Shown piece by piece: positions 17,972 to 26,912 of a stretch of 64,000 nucleotides of DNA. A model generated the notes under the pieces. The model was not told the DNA's origin. It saw only the letters and a list, made by a program, of their open reading frames with translations, and did no database searches. Every line of letters begins with the position of its first letter. The first letter of the stretch is position 1. The position numbers and the translations under genes are program-made. This DNA comes from Corticimicrobacter sp040137905 (GTDB lineage Bacteria; Pseudomonadota; Gammaproteobacteria; Burkholderiales; Burkholderiaceae_B). Location of the stretch: positions 21,042 through 85,041 of the forward strand of contig NZ_JBEFDG010000017.1 in assembly GCF_040137905.1 (NCBI RefSeq), read 5' to 3'.

Positions 17972-18653
17972 CGACACCTTCCTCAACCTTGAAGTAACGT
18001 AATGCCGTCAACCTGGCCTGTTCCGCCTGGGATCCCTTGAAAATCAGGTTGTCGCCTGTCGATTTTCCAATCGACGCGCTCATGCCGATCCAATTATCCG
18101 CACCTAAATTCACATTATTTGCCACAGTCGCATTCACACCCAGGAATGTATTTCGACCGATATTGCAATAGCCAGAAATGACGACCTGTGACGCAACAAA
18201 GCAATTATCGCCAATAACACTATGATGGCCAATATGATTACCACTCCAGAGCACTACGTTATCGCCAATTTTGCAAAATGGCTGCACCGTATTATTCTCG
18301 AAGATAAAGCAATGCTCGCCCATCTCGACATTGCGCCATACGAAGGCACGACTGCTGACATAACTGGCTGGCCGAAACCCCTTGGCCTTGGCCGCCTGAT
18401 AGAGTCGAGTTCTGAGTCTGTTCATGGCACCATAGGTAATGGCGGCATAGAATTCAACTTCAGCCGGATCAAAAACGGTCTCTATCGTCTCGAACGGCAC
18501 CACAGGCAACCCAAAAAGGTGGTCCTGCTTTAGATAGCCGGCTTCAACCGAGAAACCCACAACCTCATAATCAGAATCGTGGCTGAATAGCTCAAAGGCA
18601 ATCTCGGCAAAAGCAGAATCACCGATGATAAATATCTTTCTGTTCTTTTTCAT
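17958..18653 (-). CDS. NeuD/PglD-type sugar O- or N-acyltransferase
   Basis: A 231-residue protein with an N-terminal nucleotide-sugar-binding Rossmann-like part (KIFIIGDSAFAEIAFELF) and a C-terminal left-handed beta-helix of hexapeptide repeats (for example VVLWSGNHIGHHSVIGDN, FVASQVVISGYCNIG, FLGVNATVANNVNLG). The pattern is that of PglD/NeuD acetyltransferases. With fdtA and fdtB in the same operon, N-acylation of dTDP-3-amino-3,6-dideoxyhexose is a reasonable role, but classical FdtC lacks the NeuD N-terminal domain. The second ATG was chosen for its AGG Shine-Dalgarno spacing. Confidence 0.82.
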   Translation of the reverse strand: MKKNRKIFIIGDSAFAEIAFELFSHDSDYEVVGFSVEAGYLKQDHLFGLPVVPFETIETVFDPAEVEFYAAITYGAMNRLRTRLYQAAKAKGFRPASYVSSRAFVWRNVEMGEHCFIFENNTVQPFCKIGDNVVLWSGNHIGHHSVIGDNCFVASQVVISGYCNIGRNTFLGVNATVANNVNLGADNWIGMSASIGKSTGDNLIFKGSQAEQARLTALRYFKVEEGVDGVA

Positions 18654-18667
18654 TGGCATACCTCGAC

Positions 18668-19414
18668 TTATGGCCGAATAATAAGAATATCTTCACGTCG
18701 ATTTGCCATTGGCAACTCGCGATCCTGAGGCAAAACATAGGCATCGAACCCCTGGAGGCGCGCGCGCTGGAGGATTGCCATGACCACAGCATCATCTATC
18801 TTGTCATGCTCTACATTGTTGAAAACTACCTCAGGTGCAGCCTCTGTATTCATGAACCGCTTATGGAATGCTATACCAGTGGCACTTGCAAAAAACCTCT
18901 TCCGCTTGGATACGTTGGGGATATCAGCAATCAGAAATTGTCCACCCGGAGCGAGAAGCGACAGGGCTCCATCCAGGAATCGAAAGAAGGCCGTGTCAAC
19001 AAGGATATAGTGCAGCACGCTATAGCAGAGTATGACATCGATTTTTTCTTTCTGAGCCTCCATGAAATCAGGACACTCGGGAAATTTGGCCGGATGTTTG
19101 CTCGTCCATGCCGGATCCGGCAACAGATCAAGCATCTCCTGACTGTCAATCAGATACAGATGACTCTGGAACTGGCGACAATGCTCGATCAGCATCAAAG
19201 GCAGATCACTACAACCCGGACCAATATCCAGGGCGATTTGGCCGGCCTTATCCAGATTGGTCAATTTTCTACGGATATCGGCAAAAATTCTTTCTTCTGC
19301 ACCGGCCCGGAAAGCGTCTGGAAAACCTATCTTTTCATATTTCGAGAGCTGGGGATTCTTGGCGAAGGCTCGAAAGTCCTCGAAACCGATTTCATCGAAA
19401 GGATTTTTCGACAT
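18668..19414 (-). CDS. Class I SAM-dependent methyltransferase in glycan locus
   Basis: A 248-residue protein with a degenerate but readable SAM-binding motif ALDIGPGCSDLPLML, then VILCYSVLHYILVDT (post-I motif region) and LAPGGQFLIADIPN (motif III). These place it among class I methyltransferases. Its position between the fdtA homologue and the acyltransferase suggests methylation of the sugar or of its acyl group. A+T-rich codon use is shared with the rest of the island. Substrate unknown. Confidence 0.8.
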   Translation of the reverse strand: MSKNPFDEIGFEDFRAFAKNPQLSKYEKIGFPDAFRAGAEERIFADIRRKLTNLDKAGQIALDIGPGCSDLPLMLIEHCRQFQSHLYLIDSQEMLDLLPDPAWTSKHPAKFPECPDFMEAQKEKIDVILCYSVLHYILVDTAFFRFLDGALSLLAPGGQFLIADIPNVSKRKRFFASATGIAFHKRFMNTEAAPEVVFNNVEHDKIDDAVVMAILQRARLQGFDAYVLPQDRELPMANRREDILIIRP

Positions 19415-19435
19415 TTCACGCTTCCATCAAAATTT

Positions 19436-19867
19436 CTAGAACTGGGCTTCGTCATTACGCTTATTCCGGACAGCAGCCAGGAAATCATCGTAATTTCTGA
19501 AATAATCACTTTCCGAATAAATCTCGGAAGCCAGAACCATACATACGCTGCCGCTTGAAAAATTATCTATCCTGCGCCATATCATCTGCGGAATCAGTAA
19601 TCCTGAATAGGATCTGTTCATGTGAAATTTCTTCCTGGAAGATCCGTCATCCAGCTCCACATCAAAGCTTCCCGACATGGCAATAAGCAACTGTTTCAAT
19701 TCCTTGTGGGCATGGCCGCCGCGCTCCGAGCCACCAGGAACGTCATATAGATAATAGACCCTCTTTATTTCGAATGGAATATGCCGATTCTGTTCTATGT
19801 AAGTCAGATTACCTCGTGGATCCTGTATCCTCGGCAAATCAACAAGCTGGCATTCATCAATGCTCAT
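19436..19867 (-). CDS. fdtA: FdtA/QdtA-type dTDP-4-dehydro-6-deoxyglucose 3,4-ketoisomerase
   Basis: These small cupins convert dTDP-4-keto-6-deoxyglucose to the 3-keto sugar. The 143-residue product has the WxcM-like cupin core: DPRGNLTYIEQNRHIPFEIKRVYYLYDVPGGSERGGHAHKELKQLL (landmarks RVYYLYDVPGG and RGGHAH), and RSYSGLLIPQMIWRRI. FdtA (galacto product) and QdtA (gluco product) cannot be separated by eye, so the symbol marks the family. It begins inside the end of fdtB (11-bp overlap). Confidence 0.85.
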   Translation of the reverse strand: MSIDECQLVDLPRIQDPRGNLTYIEQNRHIPFEIKRVYYLYDVPGGSERGGHAHKELKQLLIAMSGSFDVELDDGSSRKKFHMNRSYSGLLIPQMIWRRIDNFSSGSVCMVLASEIYSESDYFRNYDDFLAAVRNKRNDEAQF

Positions 19868-20987
19868 CGCCACTCCTGATATCAGGGGAAAAATCGTTGC
19901 AGGCATCTATAATCGTCTGAATATGACCGCCAGACAGCCCTGGATAAATTGGCAGGCTGAGCACACGCCGGGAAAGAGATTCAGCGACTGGGCATTTGTT
20001 CAAACCAGCATCATGGTAGGCTGGTTGCTCGCCAATGGAAACAGGATAATGAATCAGCGTTTCCACGCCTTTCTTGCGCAGAAATTCCTGCAACATATCC
20101 CTATGATCAGAGCAAACAGAGAAAATATGCCATGAATGCACATCTCCGAATTGCGGCAAGGAAGGCGTTTTTACATATGGGTTGTTGATACCTTGGCAAT
20201 AACGCTCTGCAATCCTGTGGCGCTCCTGATTATCGCTATCCAGACTTTTCAATTTGGTACGCAAGAAAGCTGCCTGCACCTCATCCAACCTGGAATTGAC
20301 GCCCTTCATATCATGATGGTACTTGACGCGAGCACCATAATTTCTCAAAGCACGGATACATTCTGCCAGGGCATCATCGTCCGTCGTAATGATACCCGCG
20401 TCGCCCAAAGCACCCAGAGGCTTGGATGGAAACAGGCTGAAAGCGGCAGCATGTCCCCAGCTTCCGGCCTTACGCCCGGAAACTGACGCACCATGAGCCT
20501 GGGCCGCATCCTCGATGAGCAGCAAGCCACGATGATCAGCCAGCGCCCGAAGCGCGGCCATGTCCGCCATTTCACCATATAGATGCACAGCCAGGATGAC
20601 ACGCGTTTTTTCAGAGAGAGCGGCCTCAACGGATGCCTTGCTGATATTGAAAGTGTGTTCGTCCGGCTCCACGAGCTTCAATACAAGATTGCACTCGGTC
20701 ACGGCCAGTGCAGTGGCAATAAACGTATTGGCAGGCACCAACACCTCATCGTCGGGCTGCAACCTGCCTAACTCCAACTGCGCACGCAGGATCAGCCTGA
20801 TGGCCTCCAGCCCATTACCAACCCCGACAGCATGCCGAACACCGCAGTACTCCGCATACTCTGCTTCAAACGCTTTCTGCTCATGGCCATTGATAAACCA
20901 GCCACTATCCAGCACCCGTCTGAAATCCTCCAGCAAGTCATCCCTCTGGCGCCCAACAACGGAACGGAGATCCAGGAACGGTATCAT
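19857..20987 (-). CDS. fdtB: FdtB/QdtB-type PLP-dependent 3-aminotransferase (DegT family)
   Basis: Transfers an amino group to the 3-keto sugar made by FdtA to give dTDP-Fuc3N or dTDP-Qui3N. The 376-residue DegT/DnrJ/EryC1 fold shows IPFLDLR, GWFINGHEQKAFEAEYA, GVGNGLEAI, the PLP-phosphate and Asp region LLLIEDAAQAHGA, the Schiff-base Lys in FSLFPSKPLGALGDAG, and RNYGARVKYHH. The second ATG has an AGGAG at 8 bp and was preferred. Coupled to fdtA by overlap. Confidence 0.88.
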   Translation of the reverse strand: MIPFLDLRSVVGRQRDDLLEDFRRVLDSGWFINGHEQKAFEAEYAEYCGVRHAVGVGNGLEAIRLILRAQLELGRLQPDDEVLVPANTFIATALAVTECNLVLKLVEPDEHTFNISKASVEAALSEKTRVILAVHLYGEMADMAALRALADHRGLLLIEDAAQAHGASVSGRKAGSWGHAAAFSLFPSKPLGALGDAGIITTDDDALAECIRALRNYGARVKYHHDMKGVNSRLDEVQAAFLRTKLKSLDSDNQERHRIAERYCQGINNPYVKTPSLPQFGDVHSWHIFSVCSDHRDMLQEFLRKKGVETLIHYPVSIGEQPAYHDAGLNKCPVAESLSRRVLSLPIYPGLSGGHIQTIIDACNDFSPDIRSGDEH

Positions 20988-20998
20988 CAGCATTGCTC

Positions 20999-22213
20999 CT
21001 AGTATATTTTATCGAACCACGCCGATGACAGCCTTGTACCTGCCTCAACCCTGACAGCCTGTTTCCCCCTGGCAACCTTTTCCGCATCGCATTTTCGTTC
21101 AGCGTCCATGCCGCCTGCCGCTCCACGGACGTACGTGACAGGAAAACCATATGTTGCCAGTCGGGACTCAATCGCCTGTCCGCCGCCATTTATGAGCACG
21201 ACTTCAAAATCGTGGTCTGTGCATGCACTCAAACTATCCAGGGTTTCGAATACCTGTTCATCATTATTTTCCGCGAACAGCAACAAAGATATGGCTGGAT
21301 CAAATTTTGGTTTACGGCCAAAAAGCTGGCTCAGAATGGATTTGGTGCGCTCCCGCATCTCTTCCTGAATTGCCGCAGGATAATTTATCAGGCGGCCATA
21401 GTAGAGATTCCAGATCGATGCCGCAGATTTCTGCAGCCGATCCAGAATCGCCTTTTCCGAGAGCATCATTTCCAGAATTTCTGCATGCTCTCGCAACGGT
21501 CGACTGTCAGCATAAAATCGGGAGGAAATCTGTCCTTCGTGTATACGATAGCCGATGCTGGCCTGGTGCAAGAACACAAAATCCGGCCGTGTTCGTGCAA
21601 TACGCAGCCACTGCTCCCAGTCACCTGCCAGCAGATGACCCGTCGTCATATTTCCGTTATCCAGGGTCAAGGAAGGAATATATTCTCGTCGATATATTAC
21701 TGTTGACGGATTTATATAATTATCATGCGACAACAGATCAACAATTTCATCTCGACCACCTGTATAGGAAACCGGTAGATGTCCTACATGATCGGCCCTG
21801 CGGATAAAATTCCCGTTTTCATCGATCCAGTCCGCCTGCGTATACCCTATTGCAGCCTGTGATGCCACATCCATCGCCTGCACCAAGGATGCCAGGTGAT
21901 TCTCGTACATGACATCATCATGTCCAAATACGATGATATACCGCCCTGTACCCAACTTTATGCATTTGTTGAAATTGGCATTGGGCCCCAGGTTATTTTG
22001 ATTGTGATCAGTCGATACCTTTTCATCCTCCAGATAAGGGGCAAGATAATCGAGGGTATCGTCAGTAGATCCGTCATCCACCACGATCACTTCCAGACTG
22101 ACACCCTGCTGAGACAAAATCGAATCCAAGGCAGCAACGATATACCGACCACTATTGTAAGTCGGTATCACGACAGTGACATCGGGGGTATTGATTTGAG
22201 ATTGTCCAGTCAT
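20999..22213 (-). CDS. Glycosyltransferase family 2 with degenerate second domain
   Basis: The N-terminal ~260 residues form a GT-A fold: VTVVIPTYNSGRYIVAALDS, EVIVVDDGSTDDTL and YIIVFGHDDVMYENHL with a DD motif for metal-nucleotide binding. After ~300 a second, shorter GT-A-like start appears (AISLLLFAENNDEQVFETLDSL, FEVVLINGG) that ends at residue 404 without a metal-binding DXD, so it is truncated or degenerate. It lies 11 bp before fdtB. It most likely transfers one sugar of the island-encoded glycan. Confidence 0.85.
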   Translation of the reverse strand: MTGQSQINTPDVTVVIPTYNSGRYIVAALDSILSQQGVSLEVIVVDDGSTDDTLDYLAPYLEDEKVSTDHNQNNLGPNANFNKCIKLGTGRYIIVFGHDDVMYENHLASLVQAMDVASQAAIGYTQADWIDENGNFIRRADHVGHLPVSYTGGRDEIVDLLSHDNYINPSTVIYRREYIPSLTLDNGNMTTGHLLAGDWEQWLRIARTRPDFVFLHQASIGYRIHEGQISSRFYADSRPLREHAEILEMMLSEKAILDRLQKSAASIWNLYYGRLINYPAAIQEEMRERTKSILSQLFGRKPKFDPAISLLLFAENNDEQVFETLDSLSACTDHDFEVVLINGGGQAIESRLATYGFPVTYVRGAAGGMDAERKCDAEKVARGKQAVRVEAGTRLSSAWFDKIY

Positions 22214-22244
22214 GATATAAAAATTTCCTTATGCCCGACCATTT

Positions 22245-25200
22245 TCAATTACCTGCCGTCCACGCCGAAAACCATTGTTTCAGGCTGTTTTCGGAATCAA
22301 GCATCCAGTCTTTGAGCACGGCCTCTCGCAAGTTGTCGCCCATTACCGATAGCGCCTGAGGCTCTGAGGTGTGCTCGCGGATCGCCGCGACCCAGTCCTG
22401 GGTGCGATTACGTACCAGCGTGACAGGCAGACCGCAGCGGTAAGGCTCGATATCAGTACAGATAATCGGAATCCCCAGAACGCCCAGCTCCAGAAGGCGA
22501 AGATTGCTCTTGCAGGTATTGAATTGATTGATTTCCAAAGGAACCACTGCCAGATCGAGATTCAAGCTAGCCAACTTTCGGGGGTAGTTCTCGATCGCGG
22601 TTCCCGAATGATATTCAGCCGACACCCCTTCAGGTTTCAACCCGAAAAACACCCACTCAACGTCAGCCTCTGTATCCTTGACTACCTGCCTGAGCAAGGC
22701 CAGATCTCCCGCATGACTATTGCCACCCGCCCAGCCTACGCGCAGTTTCTTGCCCGTACGCCGGCTGGACTGCAGTGTATCCCACCATGAAGGCTCCAGC
22801 CGATTGAGGCTGACACGCACATCCGTATGGAACCGGGAATACTCTTCCGCCAAGGCCGGGGTAGACACTACGACCCAGTCCACCTGCTCGATCGCGCGCC
22901 GTACTTTTGAAATATGATTGGTCGAATAATATTTTCGATTATTATGCCTGGTTGGCACATTCTGCACATAATCATCAAATTCCAGTGCGATTTTTGCGCC
23001 AATGAACTTCTTGAGTCTTTGAATATGCTTGACGATGTGAGGATTGCTCCACGCTCCCTGCAGCACAATCACATCCGGCTCCGCCCGAGCACATTCGATA
23101 ATACTGGGCACCTTTGGCTCGAGCAGATTACCATCGATCATGAACTGCCTGCGCATGGCGTTAAAGGGCAGCATGACGCGATAATTCCCGCAACCATAAT
23201 GATCACCGGGTACCGCAAACAAAACCGGCAAGGGCTTTCCAGGCAGCGGGGCCTTGATCATCGGTGAACTGGGCAGAGAAAAGCCCGGTTCATCCAGAGA
23301 GTAAGCAGGATGATAACAAGGGTCCTGCGCCAGAACGTTCAGCCAGCGACCATACAACCGATCCACACATTCATAAGTCGGATGGAAAGAAACGCCGAAT
23401 TTATCCTGCTGAACCAGCGAAGCCCCCCCCAGATGCTCGACCACTGCACGGGCGGCGTAGACATTCAAATATCCAGCCTGTCTGGCACGCAGGCAAAAAT
23501 CCACATCACCATAATGCACCGGAAACTCTGATGCATCAAAACCATTTATCTCATCAAAAACCGCCGTACGTACCATCATGCAGCTTGCGCTGACGGCCGA
23601 TATGCTTGAGGTGGCCTGAATCCGGGCCATATAGCCCGGTGCCATAGACGACATGCCCTTGAATGCAAAACCTACGCTATCCGCCATACCCAAAGTCAAT
23701 CCGGCATGCTGAATACGCCCATTCGGATAGTCAAGCCTGGCACCCACGCAGGCAACTTCTCCCCGCAACACATGATTCAGCATCTGATCCAGCCAATCAG
23801 GCTGGGTCACCACCGTATCATTATCAAGAAACAGCAGGACGTCACCTCGAGCCTGGCTGCGGGCATGGTTGGCCATGCCCGAGAAGCTGAAATCGCCTTG
23901 CCAATCCAGCACCTTGATTTGTTCAATCTGCAATGCTTTGATTTCAGAAAGAAATCGTACTGTTTCTGGATCCGTGCTGGATTGATCGACAATCAATATT
24001 TCATAATTCTTGTAGGCTGTCTTTTCAATCAGGCTATCTATGCACGCCTTCAGAATGACACCCAGGTCCCGATTTTGTATGACAATCGATACCAGTGGAT
24101 TCACACCATGTTCATAGTTAATATCAAACACCAAGCCGTTTTCGTTTTCAACGATTTCGACCTGCCTTCCAATTCTCTGGAAATGGCTTTCCATGACTTT
24201 GCGATGCAAAGCACGCACCTGAGGCGATCTGGCCCAGACAGGTATGGTCTCATCATGATGCAGCAACACTCGAGAAATATGCCCTACACCTAGCAGCCCT
24301 TGGGTTTCCAAAAGCCTGAGCATAAAATCCACATGACTCAGTCCACCCATGTCAATACTCAGGCCACCATTAGAACGGGCGACTTTTGTATTGATGACAA
24401 AATCCTGCCCTACATAGGGGTAACTACGCAGAAAATCCAGGTTTATTTCCGGCAGCAACATGGGAGACTCAGGCGTTCCCAAATCTGTAATGACATCACT
24501 GTCCATGTACCACACGCCAGTATTAGGCGCACAGACATATGCAACAGAAATATCGAGCACAGCGCTGGGCAGAATCGATGTGCCGGCTCTTACAACCAGC
24601 AGCACTGCGGGGCAATCGGTTTGATTGATCAGATCGTTGAGTCCGGAAATATATTCGTCAGGTGCAACATTGATGACTGAACACCCATCCGGGACACTAT
24701 CGATTGTGCGATTGGTCAATATCCACACACGGCATGGAAGCACCATCTGCCGATATATGCTATCCAGTGTTTTCCGGTATTTTTGCTCAGAATCGACGTC
24801 ATCCAGCAGCACAATACCTACCTGATTCTCTCCACCATTTGCGGCAACCAGTGCATTCAGAATTGTCTGACGCGTTGTATCCGGAGACTGCCACTCGAGC
24901 CATGCTGCATAGAGTTCGGTCTCGTTTTTCCGACGCTGCTTATGATCCTGCATGCCGTCCATGAGGTCACGCCGGGTAATCATCGTCTGCAGGTTATCTG
25001 TCGGGAAACGAGCGTATATTTCCTGATAGAGCGGGATGAAATTCTTTTCCTCCCGCGAGAGCATATTGTCACCTGCCGATGCAGCAACCCGTTGCCTGAC
25101 CTCTGCAGTCGTTTTCTTTACGTGAAAAACAGGCAAGACAGCGCTGAGCCTGAGCAACATGTCCCAGTCCTCAAACGCTGGCAGCATAGGATCAAAATAG

Positions 25201-25721
25201 CCTACTTTTTCCAGAATATCCCTGGGATGCGAGAAACTATTGACAGGAATATTATTTCTTATCAGCAAGGCGTCCCTGTCAAAGCTATCGTGCCGAGTTG
25301 GATAGCTGCGGGATACCTCTTTTCTTATTGCACCATCGAGTGTTTCCTGTACATAAACCACATCCGTATAAATCAGGGCACTGCCTTTTCTATTGAATTC
25401 CTGGTGTAAAACCTCAAGATGTTCAGGCAGGTAGACATCATCATCATCGATATAGGTAATGTACTTTCCGCGAGCGATTCTCAAGCCCGCATTTCGCGCC
25501 TGGGAAAGACCCATATTGAGGCCTTGCTTCAGGTATGTCAGATCCAGTTCATAATCAGATATGACATCTTCAACAGGCATACCATTGTCATTGACAACAA
25601 TGACTTCAAAGTCAGTAAACTTCTGATCCTTCAAGCTCTCCAATGTATGGCGCAATAACTCAGGTCGGTTATACGTCGTCAATATCACTGAAAAAAATGG
25701 GGCCTTGACTTTGGCATGCAT
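22245..25721 (-). CDS. Large multidomain glycosyltransferase (GT2-GT2-GT4/GT1 type)
   Basis: A protein of about 1158 residues with at least three modules. Module 1 (~8-230) is GT2: FSVILTTYNRPELLRHTLESL, DFEVIVVNDNG, YITYIDDDDVYLPEHL. A linker module (~290-520) has a decayed GT-A look. Module 2 (~545-790) is GT2 again: VSIVIQNRDLGVILKACIDSL, YEILIVDQSSTD, LLFLDNDTV. Module 3 (~860-1150) resembles a GT-B enzyme: LRVGWAGGNSHAGDL, FFGLKP, LASLNLDLAVVPLE, KSNLRLLELGVLGIPIICTDI. Such proteins extend glycans on flagellin or LPS. It is the first gene of the minus-strand island, after the fliC1 terminator. No signal peptide or membrane helix. Confidence 0.88.
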   Translation of the reverse strand: MHAKVKAPFFSVILTTYNRPELLRHTLESLKDQKFTDFEVIVVNDNGMPVEDVISDYELDLTYLKQGLNMGLSQARNAGLRIARGKYITYIDDDDVYLPEHLEVLHQEFNRKGSALIYTDVVYVQETLDGAIRKEVSRSYPTRHDSFDRDALLIRNNIPVNSFSHPRDILEKVGYFDPMLPAFEDWDMLLRLSAVLPVFHVKKTTAEVRQRVAASAGDNMLSREEKNFIPLYQEIYARFPTDNLQTMITRRDLMDGMQDHKQRRKNETELYAAWLEWQSPDTTRQTILNALVAANGGENQVGIVLLDDVDSEQKYRKTLDSIYRQMVLPCRVWILTNRTIDSVPDGCSVINVAPDEYISGLNDLINQTDCPAVLLVVRAGTSILPSAVLDISVAYVCAPNTGVWYMDSDVITDLGTPESPMLLPEINLDFLRSYPYVGQDFVINTKVARSNGGLSIDMGGLSHVDFMLRLLETQGLLGVGHISRVLLHHDETIPVWARSPQVRALHRKVMESHFQRIGRQVEIVENENGLVFDINYEHGVNPLVSIVIQNRDLGVILKACIDSLIEKTAYKNYEILIVDQSSTDPETVRFLSEIKALQIEQIKVLDWQGDFSFSGMANHARSQARGDVLLFLDNDTVVTQPDWLDQMLNHVLRGEVACVGARLDYPNGRIQHAGLTLGMADSVGFAFKGMSSMAPGYMARIQATSSISAVSASCMMVRTAVFDEINGFDASEFPVHYGDVDFCLRARQAGYLNVYAARAVVEHLGGASLVQQDKFGVSFHPTYECVDRLYGRWLNVLAQDPCYHPAYSLDEPGFSLPSSPMIKAPLPGKPLPVLFAVPGDHYGCGNYRVMLPFNAMRRQFMIDGNLLEPKVPSIIECARAEPDVIVLQGAWSNPHIVKHIQRLKKFIGAKIALEFDDYVQNVPTRHNNRKYYSTNHISKVRRAIEQVDWVVVSTPALAEEYSRFHTDVRVSLNRLEPSWWDTLQSSRRTGKKLRVGWAGGNSHAGDLALLRQVVKDTEADVEWVFFGLKPEGVSAEYHSGTAIENYPRKLASLNLDLAVVPLEINQFNTCKSNLRLLELGVLGIPIICTDIEPYRCGLPVTLVRNRTQDWVAAIREHTSEPQALSVMGDNLREAVLKDWMLDSENSLKQWFSAWTAGN

Positions 25722-25802
25722 GAGCACAAATCCAGTTTCAATCGATAATCACCAGGAAAGAGGCATGGTGATGATATGCAGGAACTTCGGACAAAAATAG
25801 TG

Positions 25803-25839
25803 AAAAAGGGCATCCCCTCTGATAGAGGATGCCCTTTTT
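25803..25839. terminator. Bidirectional rho-independent terminator after fliC1
   Basis: A strong hairpin in which AAAAAGGGCATCC pairs with GGATGCCCTTTTT, so it has a T run on either strand. On the minus strand it lies 42 bp after the fliC1 stop and closes that transcript before the glycosyltransferase gene. Confidence 0.85.
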
Positions 25840-25880
25840 ATATATCAATCTTGTTTTTACAACAAGATCGAAGTCGCTAA

Positions 25881-26738
25881 TTAACGCAGCAGCGACAGGA
25901 CGGTCTGGGGAACCTGGTTGGCCTGGGCCAGCACCGAGGTACCAGCCTGTTGCAGGATCTGAGCACGCGTCATGTTCGACACTTCGGTTGCGTAGTCGGC
26001 ATCTTCGATACGCGAACGGGCGTTCGACAGGTTGTTGATCGTGTTGTTCAGGTTGGCGATGGTCGACTGGAAGCGGTTTTGGATCGCACCCAGGTTCGAA
26101 CGTGCCGTATCGATCTTGTCCAGCGCGGTTTGTGCCGAGGTGATTGCAGCTTGTGCACCCGACAGCGAGGTCACGTTGATACCGGCAACGCCCAGGCCCG
26201 TGCCGCTGGCGGTCGTGGCGTTGATCAGGCTGCTGCTGGTGACAGCGATACGATCATCGGTCGTGTTGTTGGCACCGACCTGGAAGGTCAGGCCCGAACC
26301 GCCGGAGGCCAGCGCGCCCGTGCCGTTCAGCAGCTTGGTGCCGTTGAACTCAGCCGCATTGGCGATACGGTTGATTTCGGAGAGGCGTTGGTCGATTTCG
26401 GTCTGGATCGAACCACGGTTCGTCGAGTTGTTCGAATCACTGGCAGCCTGCACAGCCAGTTCACGGATGCGCTGCAGGTTGTTGTTGATTTCGTTCAGGT
26501 TGCCTTCAGCCGTGGCTGCCAGCGAGATACCGTCGTTGGCGTTACGGGCAGCCTGGGTCATACCCTTGATCTGAGCGGTCATGCCGTTGGCGATAGCTTG
26601 GCCAGCAGCGTCGTCCTTGGAGCTGTTGATACGCAGGCCCGAGGACAGGCGCTCGATGGCGTTGCCCAGCGAGCTTTGCGACTTGTTCAGGTTGGTTTGG
26701 GCAACCAGCGACAGATAGTTAGTATTGATAACAGCCAT
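25881..26738 (-). CDS. fliC: Flagellin FliC, expressed copy (fliC1)
   Basis: Filament subunit of 285 residues, a short flagellin. The conserved N-terminal D0/D1 part begins AVINTNYLSLVAQTNLNKSQ and includes ERLSSGLRINSSKDDAAGQAI; the C-terminal part includes NLSNARSRIEDADYATEVSNMTRAQ and ends TVLSLLR. Only about 90 central residues (130-220) are variable. It has a sigma28 promoter, an AGGAG Shine-Dalgarno and ATG. Codon use is strongly biased, as expected for a highly expressed gene. It faces away from the recombinase gene's start and is divergent to fliC2. Numbering as copy 1 is only for this report. Confidence 0.97.
   Translation of the reverse strand: MAVINTNYLSLVAQTNLNKSQSSLGNAIERLSSGLRINSSKDDAAGQAIANGMTAQIKGMTQAARNANDGISLAATAEGNLNEINNNLQRIRELAVQAASDSNNSTNRGSIQTEIDQRLSEINRIANAAEFNGTKLLNGTGALASGGSGLTFQVGANNTTDDRIAVTSSSLINATTASGTGLGVAGINVTSLSGAQAAITSAQTALDKIDTARSNLGAIQNRFQSTIANLNNTINNLSNARSRIEDADYATEVSNMTRAQILQQAGTSVLAQANQVPQTVLSLLR
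26722..26732 (-). repeat. Inverted-repeat boundary, fliC1 side (codons 3-6 of flagellin)
   Basis: GTTATCAATAC, codons 3 to 6 of fliC1, is where similarity to fliC2 begins. Upstream of it (ATGGCT and the leader) the two genes share nothing. With the next bases it reads GTTA-TCAATAC-TAAC, a 4-bp inverted repeat around 7 bp, the spacing typical of a tyrosine-recombinase crossover core. The pairing with 28433-28443 is in opposite orientation. Confidence 0.6.
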
Positions 26739-26842
26739 GTTTGACTCCTAAGAGGTAGAGGCGTTCTTTGCCGGGCAGGGAATGCCCTGTACAGCTTGGC
26801 GGCCGCCGAACCCTAGGGGTGGCTGTGCTGCCTTGCCACCCA

Positions 26843-26869
26843 TTAACGGGGACTTCAGCGAAAACTTTA
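26843..26869 (-). promoter_or_regulatory. Sigma28 (FliA)-type promoter for fliC1
   Basis: On the minus strand TAAAGTTT, 11 bases, then CCCGTTAA. The -35 is a perfect match to the FliA consensus, spacing is exact and the -10 matches 6 of 8. It lies about 105 bp before the fliC1 ATG, which leaves a leader of roughly 95 nt. It is located between the recombinase stop codon and fliC1 and therefore inside the segment bounded by the two flagellin genes. Confidence 0.88.
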
Positions 26870-26912
26870 GGGGTCTATGTAAATTTTCTACAAGTCCTCG
26901 CCAACATCCAGT

